A stretch of 64,000 bases of DNA from Kutzneria sp044547355. Lineage in GTDB: Bacteria; Actinomycetota; Actinomycetes; Mycobacteriales; Pseudonocardiaceae. Made by a program: the position numbers and the translations under genes. Below are positions 1-8,859 of the stretch, piece by piece (within the stretch, counting starts at the first letter, position 1; every line of letters begins with the position of its first letter). The DNA is taken from contig NZ_JBIUAG010000031.1 in NCBI RefSeq assembly GCF_044547355.1, forward strand, positions 1-64,000, written 5' to 3'. The notes under the pieces are model-generated. The model searched no databases and had not been told where the DNA came from. It saw nothing but the letters and a program-made list of their open reading frames with translations.

Positions 1-88
1 GGTCCCGGTCTGTCAGGCTCGTCCTCACCGTCCCTGCCGGGGAGTCCCTGGCGGTCCGGGGCGAGTCCGTGTTGCGCTGACTTGGAGA

Positions 89-117
89 AAGTTACGCGCT
101 GCGGAACGAGAAGTCAA
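89..117 (-). promoter_or_regulatory. Sigma-70-type promoter reading out of the left edge
   Basis: On the minus strand a -35 hexamer TTGACT (117-112) and a -10 hexamer TAACTT (94-89) are separated by exactly 17 bp. It lies downstream of tyrS and reads away from it, so it must serve a gene or RNA operon beyond position 1. An rRNA operon is one possibility because of the strong -35, but nothing in the window proves it. Bases 1-188 hold no other feature I can support. Confidence 0.5.
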
Positions 118-188
118 ATCGCGCCCGCAACCGCATCGGCAGAGCGGAAGTCCCAGCTCAGCGGCCTTCCGCCCGGCCGACGTCCACG

Positions 189-1463
189 CTAGTCGAGGAC
201 CTCGACCCCAGCAGTGTGGCGCTTGCCACGCCGCAGCACAAGCCATCGCCCGTGCAGCAGGTCCTCCCGTGCCGGCTGCCACTCCTCGTCGGCCACCTTC
301 GTGTTGTTCACGTAGGCGCCGCCCTCCTTCACCGTCCGCCGCGCCGCCCCCCGGCTGTCGGCCAGGCCGGCGGAAACCAGCAGGTCGACGATGGTGGGGG
401 CGTCGGCAAGGCGCACCTGCCCGGTCGGCACCTCGGCCATCGCCGCGGTCAGCGTGGACAGCTCCAGCTCCCGCAGGTCCCCGCGCCCGAACAGGGCCTG
501 GCTGGCCGCGGTGACCTGCTGGGTCTCCTTCTCCCCGTGCACGAGCGTGGTCAGCAGCTCGGCCAGCCGGCGCTGCGCGGTCCGCAGGTGCGGCTTCTCG
601 GCCGTCTCCTGCTCGATGACGGCCAGCTCCTCGCGGTCGAGGAAGGTGAAGATCCGCAGGTAGTTCAGGGCGGTCTCGTCGCTGACGTTGAGGAAGTACT
701 GGAACCACGCGTACGGCGAGGTCATGGTCGGGTCCAGCCACACGCTGCCGCCGCCCGTCGACTTGCCGAACTTGCGGCCCTCGGCGTCGGTGACCAGCGG
801 CATCGTGAAGGCGTGCACGGACTTCTGCTCCGCGCGCCGGATCAGGTCCACGCCGCCGACGATGTTGCTCCACTGGTCGGAGCCGCCGACCTGGAGCGTG
901 CAACCGTGCCGCCGGAACAGCTCCAGGTAGTCGTTGGACTGCAGCAGCAGGTAGCTGAACTCGGTGAACGACATGCCGTCGCTCTCCAGACGCTTCTTGA
1001 CCGTCTCCCGCGACAGCATGGAGTTGATCGAGAAGTGCTTGCCCACGTCGCGCAGGAACTCCAGCACCGTGGTCGGGCCGGTCCAGTCCAGGTTGTTGAC
1101 CACGAGCGCGCCGGTCGGCGAGTCGTCGAAGTCGACGAAGCGCTCCAGCTGGCCCCGGATGCGCACCGCCCACTCGGCTACCGTGTCCAGCGTGTTCAGC
1201 ACGCGTTCGCCCTGCTCACGGGGGTCGCCGATCATGCCGGTGGCGCCGCCGGCCAACACGATCGGGCGATGTCCGGCGCGCTGGAACCGGTGCAGGCCCA
1301 GCAGCGGGATCAGGTTGCCGGCGTGCAGGCTGGGCGCGGTCGGGTCGAAGCCGCAGTACAGGGTGAGCGGGCCCGCCGACAGGTCTCGCCGCAGCGCGTC
1401 GAGATCGGTGGACTGCGCGGTCAGACCGCGCCAGGACAGCTCGTCGAGGATGTGCTCACTCAC
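189..1463 (-). CDS. tyrS: Tyrosyl-tRNA synthetase
   Basis: Charges tRNA-Tyr with tyrosine in the cytoplasm; a class I aminoacyl-tRNA synthetase. The protein of about 424 residues shows the HIGH-type motif as LHAGN after YCGFDPTAPS, the KMSKS loop as KFGKSTGG, and a C-terminal S4-like RNA-binding segment (LADAPTIVDLLVSAGL...RRTVKEGGAYVNN). I chose the GTG at 1463 because it gives the usual N-terminus SEHILDELSWRG; ATG codons at 1475 and 1472 are alternatives that add three or four residues. It follows the glycosylase gene by 35 bp and closes the arg-linked minus-strand run. Identity is very secure. Confidence 0.96.
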   Translation of the reverse strand: MSEHILDELSWRGLTAQSTDLDALRRDLSAGPLTLYCGFDPTAPSLHAGNLIPLLGLHRFQRAGHRPIVLAGGATGMIGDPREQGERVLNTLDTVAEWAVRIRGQLERFVDFDDSPTGALVVNNLDWTGPTTVLEFLRDVGKHFSINSMLSRETVKKRLESDGMSFTEFSYLLLQSNDYLELFRRHGCTLQVGGSDQWSNIVGGVDLIRRAEQKSVHAFTMPLVTDAEGRKFGKSTGGGSVWLDPTMTSPYAWFQYFLNVSDETALNYLRIFTFLDREELAVIEQETAEKPHLRTAQRRLAELLTTLVHGEKETQQVTAASQALFGRGDLRELELSTLTAAMAEVPTGQVRLADAPTIVDLLVSAGLADSRGAARRTVKEGGAYVNNTKVADEEWQPAREDLLHGRWLVLRRGKRHTAGVEVLD

Positions 1464-1498
1464 GGGGCCCATCATCCCGTACCAGGGCAAAGCAGTTG

Positions 1499-2113
1499 TC
1501 AGCGCCTCTTGGCCCTGCGGTACGCGCTGACCGCCGGCGAGTCGATCCAGAACCGCCACGGCCGGTCCATCGCGGTGGCCACACCCACACGCGGGCCGGC
1601 GTGGATGCTCTCCACCGGCACCGGGTCGCCGGCCAGCAGCCGGACCGGCGAGTCGGGGCTGAGCAGGTTGGCGCCGTTGTCCTCGCGGGTCAGCAGCAGG
1701 GTGCTGGTCAGCCGGGCCGGACCCTTGGCCATTTCGGCGTCGCTGCGGGCGCTGGGCCGCAGCTTGCGGGCGATGTCCAGGCCGGTGACGACCTCACCGG
1801 CCCGCATCAGCACCGCCCCCGGCACCCCGTCGGTCAGGCACACGATGTTGGCGCAGTAGTGCATGCCGTAGACGAAGTAGACGTAGAGGAAGCCGGGCGG
1901 GCCGAACATGACGTCGTTGCGGGCCGTTCGGCCGCGATAGCAGTGCGACGCCGGGTCGTCCCCGCCGCGGTAGGCCTCCACCTCGACCAGGCGCACGCCG
2001 ACCGGGCCGTCCGGGGTGTCGGCCTCCAACACGCTGCCGAGCAGGAGCTTCGCGGCGTCAACGGGGTCGACGGCGAGCTCCTGCGGCGTGAAAAGGCGGC
2101 GTGTGGCGGTCAC
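1499..2113 (-). CDS. 3-methyladenine DNA glycosylase (AAG/Mpg family)
   Basis: Base-excision repair glycosylase that removes alkylated purines. The 204-residue protein has the family hallmarks: LLGSVLEADTPDGPVGVRLVEVEAY with the catalytic Glu of the VEVEAY segment, DPASHCYRGRTARNDVMFG, and the YFVYGMHYCANIVC hairpin. Length fits the family (about 200 residues). The ATG start lies 12 bp after the argH stop, so it is likely co-transcribed with argH and upstream of tyrS, a common actinobacterial order. Nothing unusual. Confidence 0.93.
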   Translation of the reverse strand: MTATRRLFTPQELAVDPVDAAKLLLGSVLEADTPDGPVGVRLVEVEAYRGGDDPASHCYRGRTARNDVMFGPPGFLYVYFVYGMHYCANIVCLTDGVPGAVLMRAGEVVTGLDIARKLRPSARSDAEMAKGPARLTSTLLLTREDNGANLLSPDSPVRLLAGDPVPVESIHAGPRVGVATAMDRPWRFWIDSPAVSAYRRAKRR

Positions 2114-2125
2114 AAGGTCACAACC

Positions 2126-3538
2126 CTACGGGCGCGGCGGTGTCTCGGACCAGCCACGGGCAGCAGTCACCCGTTCCCCCACTCGGCCCAGTTGCTCGGC
2201 CACACGGCTGGGCGCGGTGCCGCCGCGGCCGTCCCGGGAGGCGATCGAGCCCTCGACCGTGAGCACGCCTCGCACCTCGGGCGTGAGGTGCTCGGACACC
2301 TTGGCGAACTCGGCGTCGGTCAGCTCGTCCAGGCCGACGCCGCGGGCCTCGGCCAGCCGCACGCACTCGCCGGCCGCCTCGTGCGCCACCCGGAACGGCA
2401 CGCCCTGCTTGACCAGCCACTCGGCGATGTCCGTGGCCAGGGTGAAGCCGGCCGGGGCCAGGGCAGCCATGCGGGCGGTGTCGAACGTGAGGGTCCCGAG
2501 CATTCCGGCGATGGCCGGCAGCAGCAGCTCCAGCTGGGCCACCGAGTCGAACACCGGCTCCTTGTCCTCCTGGAGGTCCCGGTTGTAGGCCAGCGGCTGG
2601 GCCTTGAGGGTGGCCAGCAGGCCGGTCAGGTTGCCGATGAGCCGGCCGGACTTGCCGCGAGTGAGCTCGGCGACGTCCGGGTTCTTCTTCTGCGGCATGA
2701 TCGAGCTGCCGGTGGCCCACGCGTCGTCGAGCACCGCGTAGCCGAACTCGGCGGTGGTCCAGATGATCACCTCTTCGGCGATCCGGGACAGGTTCACGCC
2801 CAGCATGGCCAGGCAGAACGCGGCCTCCGCGGCGAAGTCGCGGGAGGCGGTGCCGTCGATGGAGTTGTCCACCGACTCCGGGAAGCCCAGCTCGGTGGCC
2901 ACGGCCACCGGGTCCAGGCCCAGCGAGGAGCCAGCCAGCGCGCCCGAGCCGTACGGGGAGACGGCGGTGCGGGCGTCCCAGTCGCGCAGGCGGTCGAGGT
3001 CCCGCAGCAGCGACTGCACGTGGGCCAGCAAGTGGTGGGCCAGCAGCACCGGCTGCGCGTGCTGGAGGTGGGTGCGGCCGGGCATGACCGCGCCGGCGTG
3101 GCGCTCGGCCTGGCTGACCAGGGCGTCGATGACGTCCAGCGTGCCGGCGGCGATCCGGCGGGCGGCGTCGCGCAGCCACATCCGGAACAGGGTGGCGATC
3201 TGGTCGTTGCGGGAGCGGCCGGCGCGCAGCTTGCCGCCCAGCTCGGCGCCGGCGCGGTCCATCAGGCCGCGCTCCAGGGCCGTGTGCACGTCCTCGTCGG
3301 CGACGACCGGCGTGAACTCGCCGGAGGCGACGTCGGCCTCCAGCACGTCGAGCGCCGCGATCATGCGGGTCAGCTCGTCCTCGGTGAGCAGGCCGGCGCG
3401 GTGCAGGGCGCGGGCGTGGGCCCGCGATCCGGCGATGTCGTACGGGGCGAGCTGCCAGTCGAAATGGGTCGACAGGCTCAGCGCCGCCATCGCGTCGGCC
3501 GGACCGCTGGCGAACCGGCCGCCCCAGAGCTTGCTCAC
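2126..3538 (-). CDS. argH: Argininosuccinate lyase
   Basis: Last step of arginine synthesis: cleaves argininosuccinate to arginine and fumarate. The 470-residue protein starts with the usual MSKLWGGRFASGPADAM and carries the fumarase/lyase superfamily signature GSSIMPQKKNPD near residue 280, plus the upstream GRTHLQHAQPV segment. A GAGGAGAAGG ribosome-binding site precedes the ATG. It lies 27 bp after the stop of the argG remnant, so transcription probably comes from the argR promoter. It is intact although the gene directly upstream that should make its substrate is not. Confidence 0.97.
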   Translation of the reverse strand: MSKLWGGRFASGPADAMAALSLSTHFDWQLAPYDIAGSRAHARALHRAGLLTEDELTRMIAALDVLEADVASGEFTPVVADEDVHTALERGLMDRAGAELGGKLRAGRSRNDQIATLFRMWLRDAARRIAAGTLDVIDALVSQAERHAGAVMPGRTHLQHAQPVLLAHHLLAHVQSLLRDLDRLRDWDARTAVSPYGSGALAGSSLGLDPVAVATELGFPESVDNSIDGTASRDFAAEAAFCLAMLGVNLSRIAEEVIIWTTAEFGYAVLDDAWATGSSIMPQKKNPDVAELTRGKSGRLIGNLTGLLATLKAQPLAYNRDLQEDKEPVFDSVAQLELLLPAIAGMLGTLTFDTARMAALAPAGFTLATDIAEWLVKQGVPFRVAHEAAGECVRLAEARGVGLDELTDAEFAKVSEHLTPEVRGVLTVEGSIASRDGRGGTAPSRVAEQLGRVGERVTAARGWSETPPRP

Positions 3539-3565
3539 TGCCTTCTCCTCGAATCCGTTGTGCTG

Positions 3566-4018
3566 TCAGGCGGCCGGGGTCAACCGGTCGCGAAGGTCCA
3601 GCCGCACCTCGCCGCTGACGCGCTCCTGCGACGTGGCGATGAAGGCGTCCAGCGCGGTGCGCAGCGGCGAGGACCAGCCGCCGTTGCCGACGAGCTTGGC
3701 CCAGCGGCGCTCCACCCGCCGTTTGAAGCGCAGCAGGTCGGGCTCGACCGTGCCGTCCTCCAGCCGCTGGTGGGCGGCGATCAGCGTGCTCGCGCCGGGC
3801 TGGCCGGTGCCGCCGACACGCCAGTTCAGCTCCTGCACGGCTTGCAGCATCGTCACCGTCTCGCCGTCGATCGCCACCGGCACGCCTTCGTCGAACGTGA
3901 TCACGACCTGGTCGGCGTCGCAGCCGACAAAAGCCGTTGCCGGGGACCAGATCGGGTTGGCCGACGGGACCAGCGCGTTGGCCTGGACCGCCCGCCGGCA
4001 GAAGTCGGCGTCATTCAT
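3566..4018 (-). pseudogene. argG: argG remnant (C-terminal fragment of argininosuccinate synthase)
   Basis: An open 150-codon frame that resembles only the C-terminal part of argininosuccinate synthase: DQVVITFDEGVPVAIDGET...LQAVQELN, then AAHQRLEDGTVEPDLLRFKRRVERRWAKLV, SPLRTALDAFIATSQERVSGEVRLDL. The N-terminal ATP-binding half with the SGGLDTS loop is absent, the segment around GRxDxVEDRLVGIKSREVYEA is deleted in the middle, and the tail is shortened. It keeps the expected argR-argG-argH position; its ATG overlaps the argR stop by 8 nt. It cannot be an active synthase. I infer gene decay by in-frame deletion, with a functional argG expected elsewhere in the genome. A small repurposed protein is the alternative. 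Confidence 0.75.
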
Positions 4019-4502
4019 GGCCCGCCGCCAGGCCGGTGAACCGCTCGGCCAGCTGCGTGCCGGTCAGGGGTTCGCGGGCCACCACGAAGATCGTGTCGTC
4101 GCCGGCGATCGTGCCCACCACGTCGTGCAGCGCCGCCCGATCCAGGGCGCTGGCCAGGAAGTGCGCCGCGCCAGGCGGGGTGCGCAGCACCGCCAGGTTG
4201 CCGGACGAGTCGGCCGAGACCAGCAGCTCCCCCAGCAGGCGGGTCAGGCGGGACAGGCCGCCTTCGACGCCGCGGACCGGGCTGCCGTCCTCGGGGATCA
4301 CGTACACCGGCGCCCCGCCGTCCGCGCCGCGCAGCTTCACCGCGCCCAGCTCGTCCAGATCCCGGGACAGCGTCGCCTGCGTGGTCTCGATGCCCTCCGA
4401 CGCCAGCAGCTTGGCCAGCTCCGACTGGCTGCGCACGGCCCGCTGCGACACCAGCTCGACGATCCGGCCTTGGCGGGCGGCACGGGTGGTCGGCGAAGTC
4501 AT
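4011..4502 (-). CDS. argR: Arginine repressor
   Basis: Arginine-dependent hexameric repressor of the arg genes. The roughly 163-residue protein has the winged-helix N-terminus (RQGRIVELVSQRAVRSQSELAKLLASEGIETTQATLSRDLDELGAVKLR) and the C-terminal arginine-binding oligomerisation domain (HDVVGTIAGDDTIFVVAREP; the GT(I/V)AGDDT motif is diagnostic). Start chosen at the ATG at 4502 because it lies 7 nt after a -10 box, exactly as in argC, implying a leaderless transcript; an in-frame ATG at 4508 sits too close to the -10. It has its own promoter with ARG-box-like sites, consistent with autoregulation, and should drive the argG remnant and argH. Confidence 0.95.
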   Translation of the reverse strand: MTSPTTRAARQGRIVELVSQRAVRSQSELAKLLASEGIETTQATLSRDLDELGAVKLRGADGGAPVYVIPEDGSPVRGVEGGLSRLTRLLGELLVSADSSGNLAVLRTPPGAAHFLASALDRAALHDVVGTIAGDDTIFVVAREPLTGTQLAERFTGLAAGHE

Positions 4503-4538
4503 ACGCATGAGTATGCACGAGTCTGCGTAATTACTCAA
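4503..4538 (-). promoter_or_regulatory. argR promoter with two ARG-box-like operators
   Basis: Minus strand: -35 TTGAGT (4538-4533), 17-bp spacer, -10 CATACT (4515-4510), then 7 nt to the argR ATG, so the transcript is probably leaderless. Two sites resembling the ARG box TGAATwwwwATTCA overlap it: TGAGTAATTACGCA (4537-4524) and TGCATACTCATGCG (4517-4504), centres 20 bp apart. The same architecture precedes argC. Confidence 0.7.
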
Positions 4539-4599
4539 GCTTGTCGCACAGTGTCTCCAGCAGCTTCCGGGGCGAGCGCAGCAGCGCCGGCTCCGGACG

Positions 4600-4650
4600 C
4601 TTGGAAGGGGGCTTTCCTCCACTCGGAGTGGAGGAAAGCCCCCTTCCAAG
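4600..4650. terminator. Perfect 25-bp-arm palindrome (bidirectional terminator-like element)
   Basis: Arms of 25 bp (4600-4624 and 4626-4650) are perfectly complementary around one base; the core reads CTTTCCTCCACTC-G-GAGTGGAGGAAAG. It lies between the argF stop and the argR promoter, so it would separate the argCJBDF transcript from argR. No U-tract follows on either strand. It is one of five closely related elements in the window. Confidence 0.7.
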
Positions 4651-4670
4651 GGCCTCGGTGGTACGTGAGG

Positions 4671-5588
4671 TCAGTGCTGGATGAGCCAGGCGAGGAGGGC
4701 CTTCTGGGCGTGGAGGCGGTTCTCGGCCTCGTCCCAGACGGCGCTGGCGGGGCCGTCGAGGACATCGTCGGTGATCTCCCAGCCGCGGTGGGCGGGGAGG
4801 CAGTGCAGGACGATGGCGCCGGGGGCGGCGCGGCCGAGGAGGTCGGCGTTGACCTGCAACGAACGGAAGGGGCCGACGCGGTCGAGGCCGTCGTTCTCCT
4901 GGCCCATGGAGGTCCAGGTGTCGGTGACGAGGACGTCGGAGCCGTCGACGGCGGCGTGGGCGTCGGTGAAGGTGGCGACGGAGCCGCCGGTGGTGGCGGC
5001 CAGCCCGAGGGCGTCGCGGAGGACGAAGGCGGCGGGCTCGAAGTCGGCGGGGGAAGCGACCCGAACGTGCATGCCGGCGGTGACACCGCCGAGCAGCAGG
5101 GAGTGGGCCATGTTGTTGGCGCCGTCGCCGAGGTAGGTGAGGGTCAGGCCGGCGAGCTTGCCGTGGCGCTCGCGGATGGTCTGGAGGTCGGCGAGGACCT
5201 GGCACGGGTGGAACTCGTCGGTGAGGGCGTTGATCACGGGGATCCGCGACACCGACGCCATGGCGTCCATGCGCTTCTGGGCGAAGGTCCGCCACACGAC
5301 GGCGTCGACGTAGCGGGACAGCACCCGGGAGGTGTCCTCGATGGTCTCCTCCCGCCCGAGCTGCATGGAGCGGCCGTCGATCATGATGGGGTGGCCGCCG
5401 AGCTGGGCGATGCCCACATCGAAGGACAGGCGGGTGCGGGTGGAGTTCTTCTCGAAGATGGCGGCCACGGACTTACCGGCCAGCGGCTTGTGCGCGAGGG
5501 GCTCGGCCTTGAGCTTGTCGGCCAGGTCGAGCACTTCGAGCTGCTCGGCCGGGCTGAGGTCGTCGTCGCGGAGGAAGTGCCGGGGCAT
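4671..5588 (-). CDS. argF: Ornithine carbamoyltransferase
   Basis: Makes citrulline from ornithine and carbamoyl phosphate. The 305-residue protein has the carbamoyl-phosphate motif STRTR at residues 49-53, FHPCQVLADLQT, and the catalytic HCLPAHRG near the C-terminus, plus the ornithine loop WTSMGQE. ATG start 3 bp downstream of the argD stop, so it is the last gene of the argC-argJ-argB-argD-argF run. A long palindrome follows before argR. Typical length, intact. Confidence 0.96.
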   Translation of the reverse strand: MPRHFLRDDDLSPAEQLEVLDLADKLKAEPLAHKPLAGKSVAAIFEKNSTRTRLSFDVGIAQLGGHPIMIDGRSMQLGREETIEDTSRVLSRYVDAVVWRTFAQKRMDAMASVSRIPVINALTDEFHPCQVLADLQTIRERHGKLAGLTLTYLGDGANNMAHSLLLGGVTAGMHVRVASPADFEPAAFVLRDALGLAATTGGSVATFTDAHAAVDGSDVLVTDTWTSMGQENDGLDRVGPFRSLQVNADLLGRAAPGAIVLHCLPAHRGWEITDDVLDGPASAVWDEAENRLHAQKALLAWLIQH

Positions 5589-5591
5589 GGT

Positions 5592-6776
5592 TCAGGACTC
5601 CGAGCTGTCGAAGAAGGCGGGCAGTGCGGCGACAAAAGCGTGGGCGTCGGCCTCGGCCAGCACGAGCGGCGGGGCGAGCCGGATCGAGTCCGGCTGGACG
5701 TTGTTGACGAGATAACCGGCGGCCTGGGCGGCCTTGGCGACGCCGGCGGAGACGGGCTTGGCCAGGCCGATGGCCAGCAGCAGCCCGGCGCCGCGAACGC
5801 CGGACACCAGCGGGTGGTGCAGCTGCTCGACGCGGGCGGCGATGTCCTTGCCCAGCGCGGCGGCGTGTTCGCACAGGCCGTCGGCGGCGATGGTGCGCAC
5901 GACGGCGAGGCCGGCGGCGCACGAGACGGGGTTGCCGCCGAAGGTGGTGCCGTGGTGCCCGGGCTTGAACAGCTCGGCGGCGGCCCCGATGCCGATGCAC
6001 GCGCCCAGCGGCAGACCGCCGCCGAGCCCCTTGGCCAAGGTGATCACGTCGGGCACGATGCCGCTCTGCTGGAACAGGAACCAGCTGCCGCAGCGGCCCA
6101 TGCCGGTCTGCACCTCGTCCAGCACGAGCAGCGCCCCGGCCTTCGAGGTGATCTCCCGGGCGGCCTGGAGGAAGCCGTCGGGCGCGGGAAGCACGCCGCC
6201 CTCGCCCAGGATCGGCTCGATGAACACAGCGGCGGTGTCACCGTCCACAACAGACTCGAGCGCGGCCACGTCGCCGAACGGGATGTGCACCACGTCGGGA
6301 GTCATGGGCTCGAACGGGATCCGCTTGGCCGGCTGCCCGGTCAGCGCCAGCGCGCCCATGGTGCGGCCGTGGAACGCGCCCTCGAAGGCGACGACCTTGC
6401 TGCGGCCGGTGAGCCGGGCCAGCTTGAACGCGGCCTCGTTGGCCTCGGCCCCGGAGTTGGTGAACACGACCTTGGCCGGCTGCCCGACCAGGTTCACCAG
6501 CTCCTCGGCCAGCTCCAGCGCCGGCTCGTTGACGAACATGTTGGACGTGTGGCCCAGCCGGCCGACCTGCTCGGTGACGGCCCGCACCACGGCCGGATGG
6601 GCGTGGCCGAGGGCGTTCACGGCGATACCGGTGTAGAGGTCGAGGTAGCGGTTGCCGTCGGCGTCCCACACATGGGCGCCCTCACCTCGGACCAGGGCCA
6701 GCTGGGGGGTGCCGTAGTTGTCCATCAACGCCGACTGCCAACGGCTCCGGCTGTCCTCATTGGACTTGATGGTCAC
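5592..6776 (-). CDS. argD: Acetylornithine aminotransferase
   Basis: PLP enzyme converting N-acetylglutamate semialdehyde to N-acetylornithine. The 394-residue class III aminotransferase shows the PLP region FTNSGAEANEAAFKLAR, LLVLDEVQTGMGRCG with the cofactor Asp, and the Schiff-base Lys in DVITLAKGLGGGLPLGA. Its ATG overlaps the argB stop in an ATGA arrangement, implying translational coupling. Intact and typical. Confidence 0.96.
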   Translation of the reverse strand: MTIKSNEDSRSRWQSALMDNYGTPQLALVRGEGAHVWDADGNRYLDLYTGIAVNALGHAHPAVVRAVTEQVGRLGHTSNMFVNEPALELAEELVNLVGQPAKVVFTNSGAEANEAAFKLARLTGRSKVVAFEGAFHGRTMGALALTGQPAKRIPFEPMTPDVVHIPFGDVAALESVVDGDTAAVFIEPILGEGGVLPAPDGFLQAAREITSKAGALLVLDEVQTGMGRCGSWFLFQQSGIVPDVITLAKGLGGGLPLGACIGIGAAAELFKPGHHGTTFGGNPVSCAAGLAVVRTIAADGLCEHAAALGKDIAARVEQLHHPLVSGVRGAGLLLAIGLAKPVSAGVAKAAQAAGYLVNNVQPDSIRLAPPLVLAEADAHAFVAALPAFFDSSES

Positions 6777-7669
6777 AGCTCCTCCTGTTCTGGCAACACC
6801 ATGGTTCCGACACCCTTGCTGGTGAACACTTCAAGCAGCACCGAATGCGCAAGCCTGCCGTCGATCACGTGCGCCGCGGGCACTCCCCCGCGCACTGCTC
6901 GAAGGCACGCCTCCATCTTCGGCACCATGCCGCTGGTGAGTCCGGGCAGCAGCTTCTCCAGCTCGTCCGCGCCGATCTGGTCGACTAAAGAGGAACGGTC
7001 CGGCCAGTCGGTGTAGAGGCCCTCGACGTCGGTCAGCACCACCAGCTTCTCCGCTCCCAGCGCGACGGCTAAAGCGGAGGCGGCGGTGTCGGCGTTGACG
7101 TTGTGCACCACACCGTCGGCATCGGGCGCGACCGTGGACACGACCGGGATGCGGCCGGCCCGGATCAGGTCCAGCACCGAGGCCGGGTCGACGGTGACGA
7201 CGTCGCCGACCAGGCCGATGTCCACCGGCTCACCGTCCACAATGGCCGCCCGGCGCTCGGCGGTGAACAGCTGCGCGTCCTCGCCGGAGATGCCGACCGC
7301 GTACGGGCCGTGCGCGTTGATCAGGCCGACGAGCTCCCGCCCGACCTGGCCGACCAGCACCATGCGCACCACGTCCATGGTCTCGGGCGAGGTGACACGC
7401 AGGCCGCCGACGAACTCGCCCTCGATGCCCAGCCGCGTGAGCATGGCGCTGATCTGCGGCCCGCCGCCGTGCACCACCACCGGGTGGATGCCGGCCAGCC
7501 GCAGGAACACCATGTCCTGGGCGAAGGCCCGCTTGAGGTCCTCGTCGATCATGGCGTTGCCACCGTACTTGACCACCACGATCTTGCCGTGGAAGCGCTG
7601 CAGCCACGGCAGCGCCTCGATCAGCACCTCGGCCTTGCCGGCCGCTTCCGCCTTGCTCACATCGGTCAT
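6773..7669 (-). CDS. argB: Acetylglutamate kinase
   Basis: Phosphorylates N-acetylglutamate, usually the arginine-inhibited step. The 298-residue amino-acid kinase has KYGGNAM near the N-terminus, VVVHGGGPQI, the GLVGDVVTVDP loop and the ATP/substrate segment TDVEGLY...GGMVPK-type (here SGMVPKMEACLRAV). I start it at the ATG at 7669, which overlaps the argJ stop by 4 nt (ATGA); the open frame continues far upstream but only as an antisense-like artefact over argJ. Confidence 0.96.
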   Translation of the reverse strand: MTDVSKAEAAGKAEVLIEALPWLQRFHGKIVVVKYGGNAMIDEDLKRAFAQDMVFLRLAGIHPVVVHGGGPQISAMLTRLGIEGEFVGGLRVTSPETMDVVRMVLVGQVGRELVGLINAHGPYAVGISGEDAQLFTAERRAAIVDGEPVDIGLVGDVVTVDPASVLDLIRAGRIPVVSTVAPDADGVVHNVNADTAASALAVALGAEKLVVLTDVEGLYTDWPDRSSLVDQIGADELEKLLPGLTSGMVPKMEACLRAVRGGVPAAHVIDGRLAHSVLLEVFTSKGVGTMVLPEQEEL

Positions 7670-8859
7670 GACGAGTACGCGCTGTTCTCTTCGACGTAGC
7701 CGTGGGACAGGTCCGTGGTCAGCACGGTCGCGGCGGCGTCGCCGACGTGCAAGTCGATCAGCACCTCGATGTCGCGACCGGACAGGTCCGCGCCCTCGCG
7801 GTCGGCGGCGCGGGTGCCGCCTTGGCAGACGGTCACGCCGTTGAGGATCACGTCGATCTTGTCGGCCTCGATGTGCGCGGGGGCGTTGCCCAGGGCCATC
7901 AGGATGCGGCCCCAGTTCGGGTCTGAGCCGAAGAAGGCGGTCTTGACCAGGCTGTCCCGGGCGATCGCGCGGGCCACGGTCTCGGCGTCCCGCTCGGAGG
8001 CCGCGCCCTGCACGGTGATGGCGACCTCCTTGGTCACGCCCTCGGCGTCGCCCTGGAGCTGCCGCACGAGGTCGTGGCAGACGGCCCGCAACGCCTCGGC
8101 GAAGTCCTCTTCGGACGGTGCCACGCCGGAGGCGCCGGAGGCCAGCACCAGCACGGTGTCGTTGGTGGAGGTGCCGCCGTCCACGTCGAGCCGGTCGTAG
8201 GTGACCTTGGTGGTGGCCTTGAGGATCGCGTCCAGCCGGGCCGGTTCGATCACGGCGTCGGTGGTGATGACCGACAGCATGGTGGCCAGGTTGGGGGCGA
8301 GCATGCCGGCGCCCTTGACGAAGCCGCCGATCGAGAAGCCGGCCGGGTGGGTCAGGGCCGACTGCTTGGGGTGGGTGTCCGTGGTCATCACGGCCGTGGC
8401 CGCGTCCAGGCCGGCTTCTGCCGTGGCGGCAAGCGCTTGCGCGGCTTTGTCCACTCCGGACAACAGGGCGTCCATCGGCAGCCGCTCGCCGATCAGGCCG
8501 GTCGAGCAGACGGCCACGTCGACCGCGCTGACGCCCAGCACCTCGGCCACGTGCTCGGCGGTCCGGTGCGTGTCCTGGAAGCCTTCCGGGCCGGTGCAAG
8601 CGTTTGCGCCGCCCGAGTTGAGGACCACCGCGCGCAGCCGGTTGTCGCTGACCGCCTGCTGCGACCACAACACCGGCGCGGCCTTGACCTTGTTGGTGGT
8701 GAACACCGCGGCCGCCGCGTCGGACGGGCCCTCGTTGACCACCAGCGTCAGGTCCGGCGCGCCGGAGACCTTGATGCCCGCGGCCACACCGGCGGCGCGG
8801 AACCCGGCCGCCGTGGTGACGCCCGAGGTGCGGGTGACGGCGAGTTGCGAGGTGGTCAC
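7666..8859 (-). CDS. argJ: Bifunctional glutamate N-acetyltransferase / ornithine acetyltransferase
   Basis: Recycles the acetyl group between acetylornithine and glutamate. The protein of about 397 residues has the self-cleavage region KGAGMLAPNLATML, where cleavage before the Thr of ATML yields alpha and beta chains, and the conserved DGGTSTNDT segment. The GTG start at 8859 overlaps the argC stop by 4 nt (GTGA). The C-terminal GYVEENSAYSS is the typical end. Intact. Confidence 0.96.
   Translation of the reverse strand: MTTSQLAVTRTSGVTTAAGFRAAGVAAGIKVSGAPDLTLVVNEGPSDAAAAVFTTNKVKAAPVLWSQQAVSDNRLRAVVLNSGGANACTGPEGFQDTHRTAEHVAEVLGVSAVDVAVCSTGLIGERLPMDALLSGVDKAAQALAATAEAGLDAATAVMTTDTHPKQSALTHPAGFSIGGFVKGAGMLAPNLATMLSVITTDAVIEPARLDAILKATTKVTYDRLDVDGGTSTNDTVLVLASGASGVAPSEEDFAEALRAVCHDLVRQLQGDAEGVTKEVAITVQGAASERDAETVARAIARDSLVKTAFFGSDPNWGRILMALGNAPAHIEADKIDVILNGVTVCQGGTRAADREGADLSGRDIEVLIDLHVGDAAATVLTTDLSHGYVEENSAYSS

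Noticed and set aside
2754..7016. Very long plus-strand open frame over the arginine genes
   Set aside because: It lies antisense to argH, argR, argF and argD, its translation is Arg/Gly/Ala-rich with no domain, and the minus-strand genes are unmistakable. It is a by-product of high GC.
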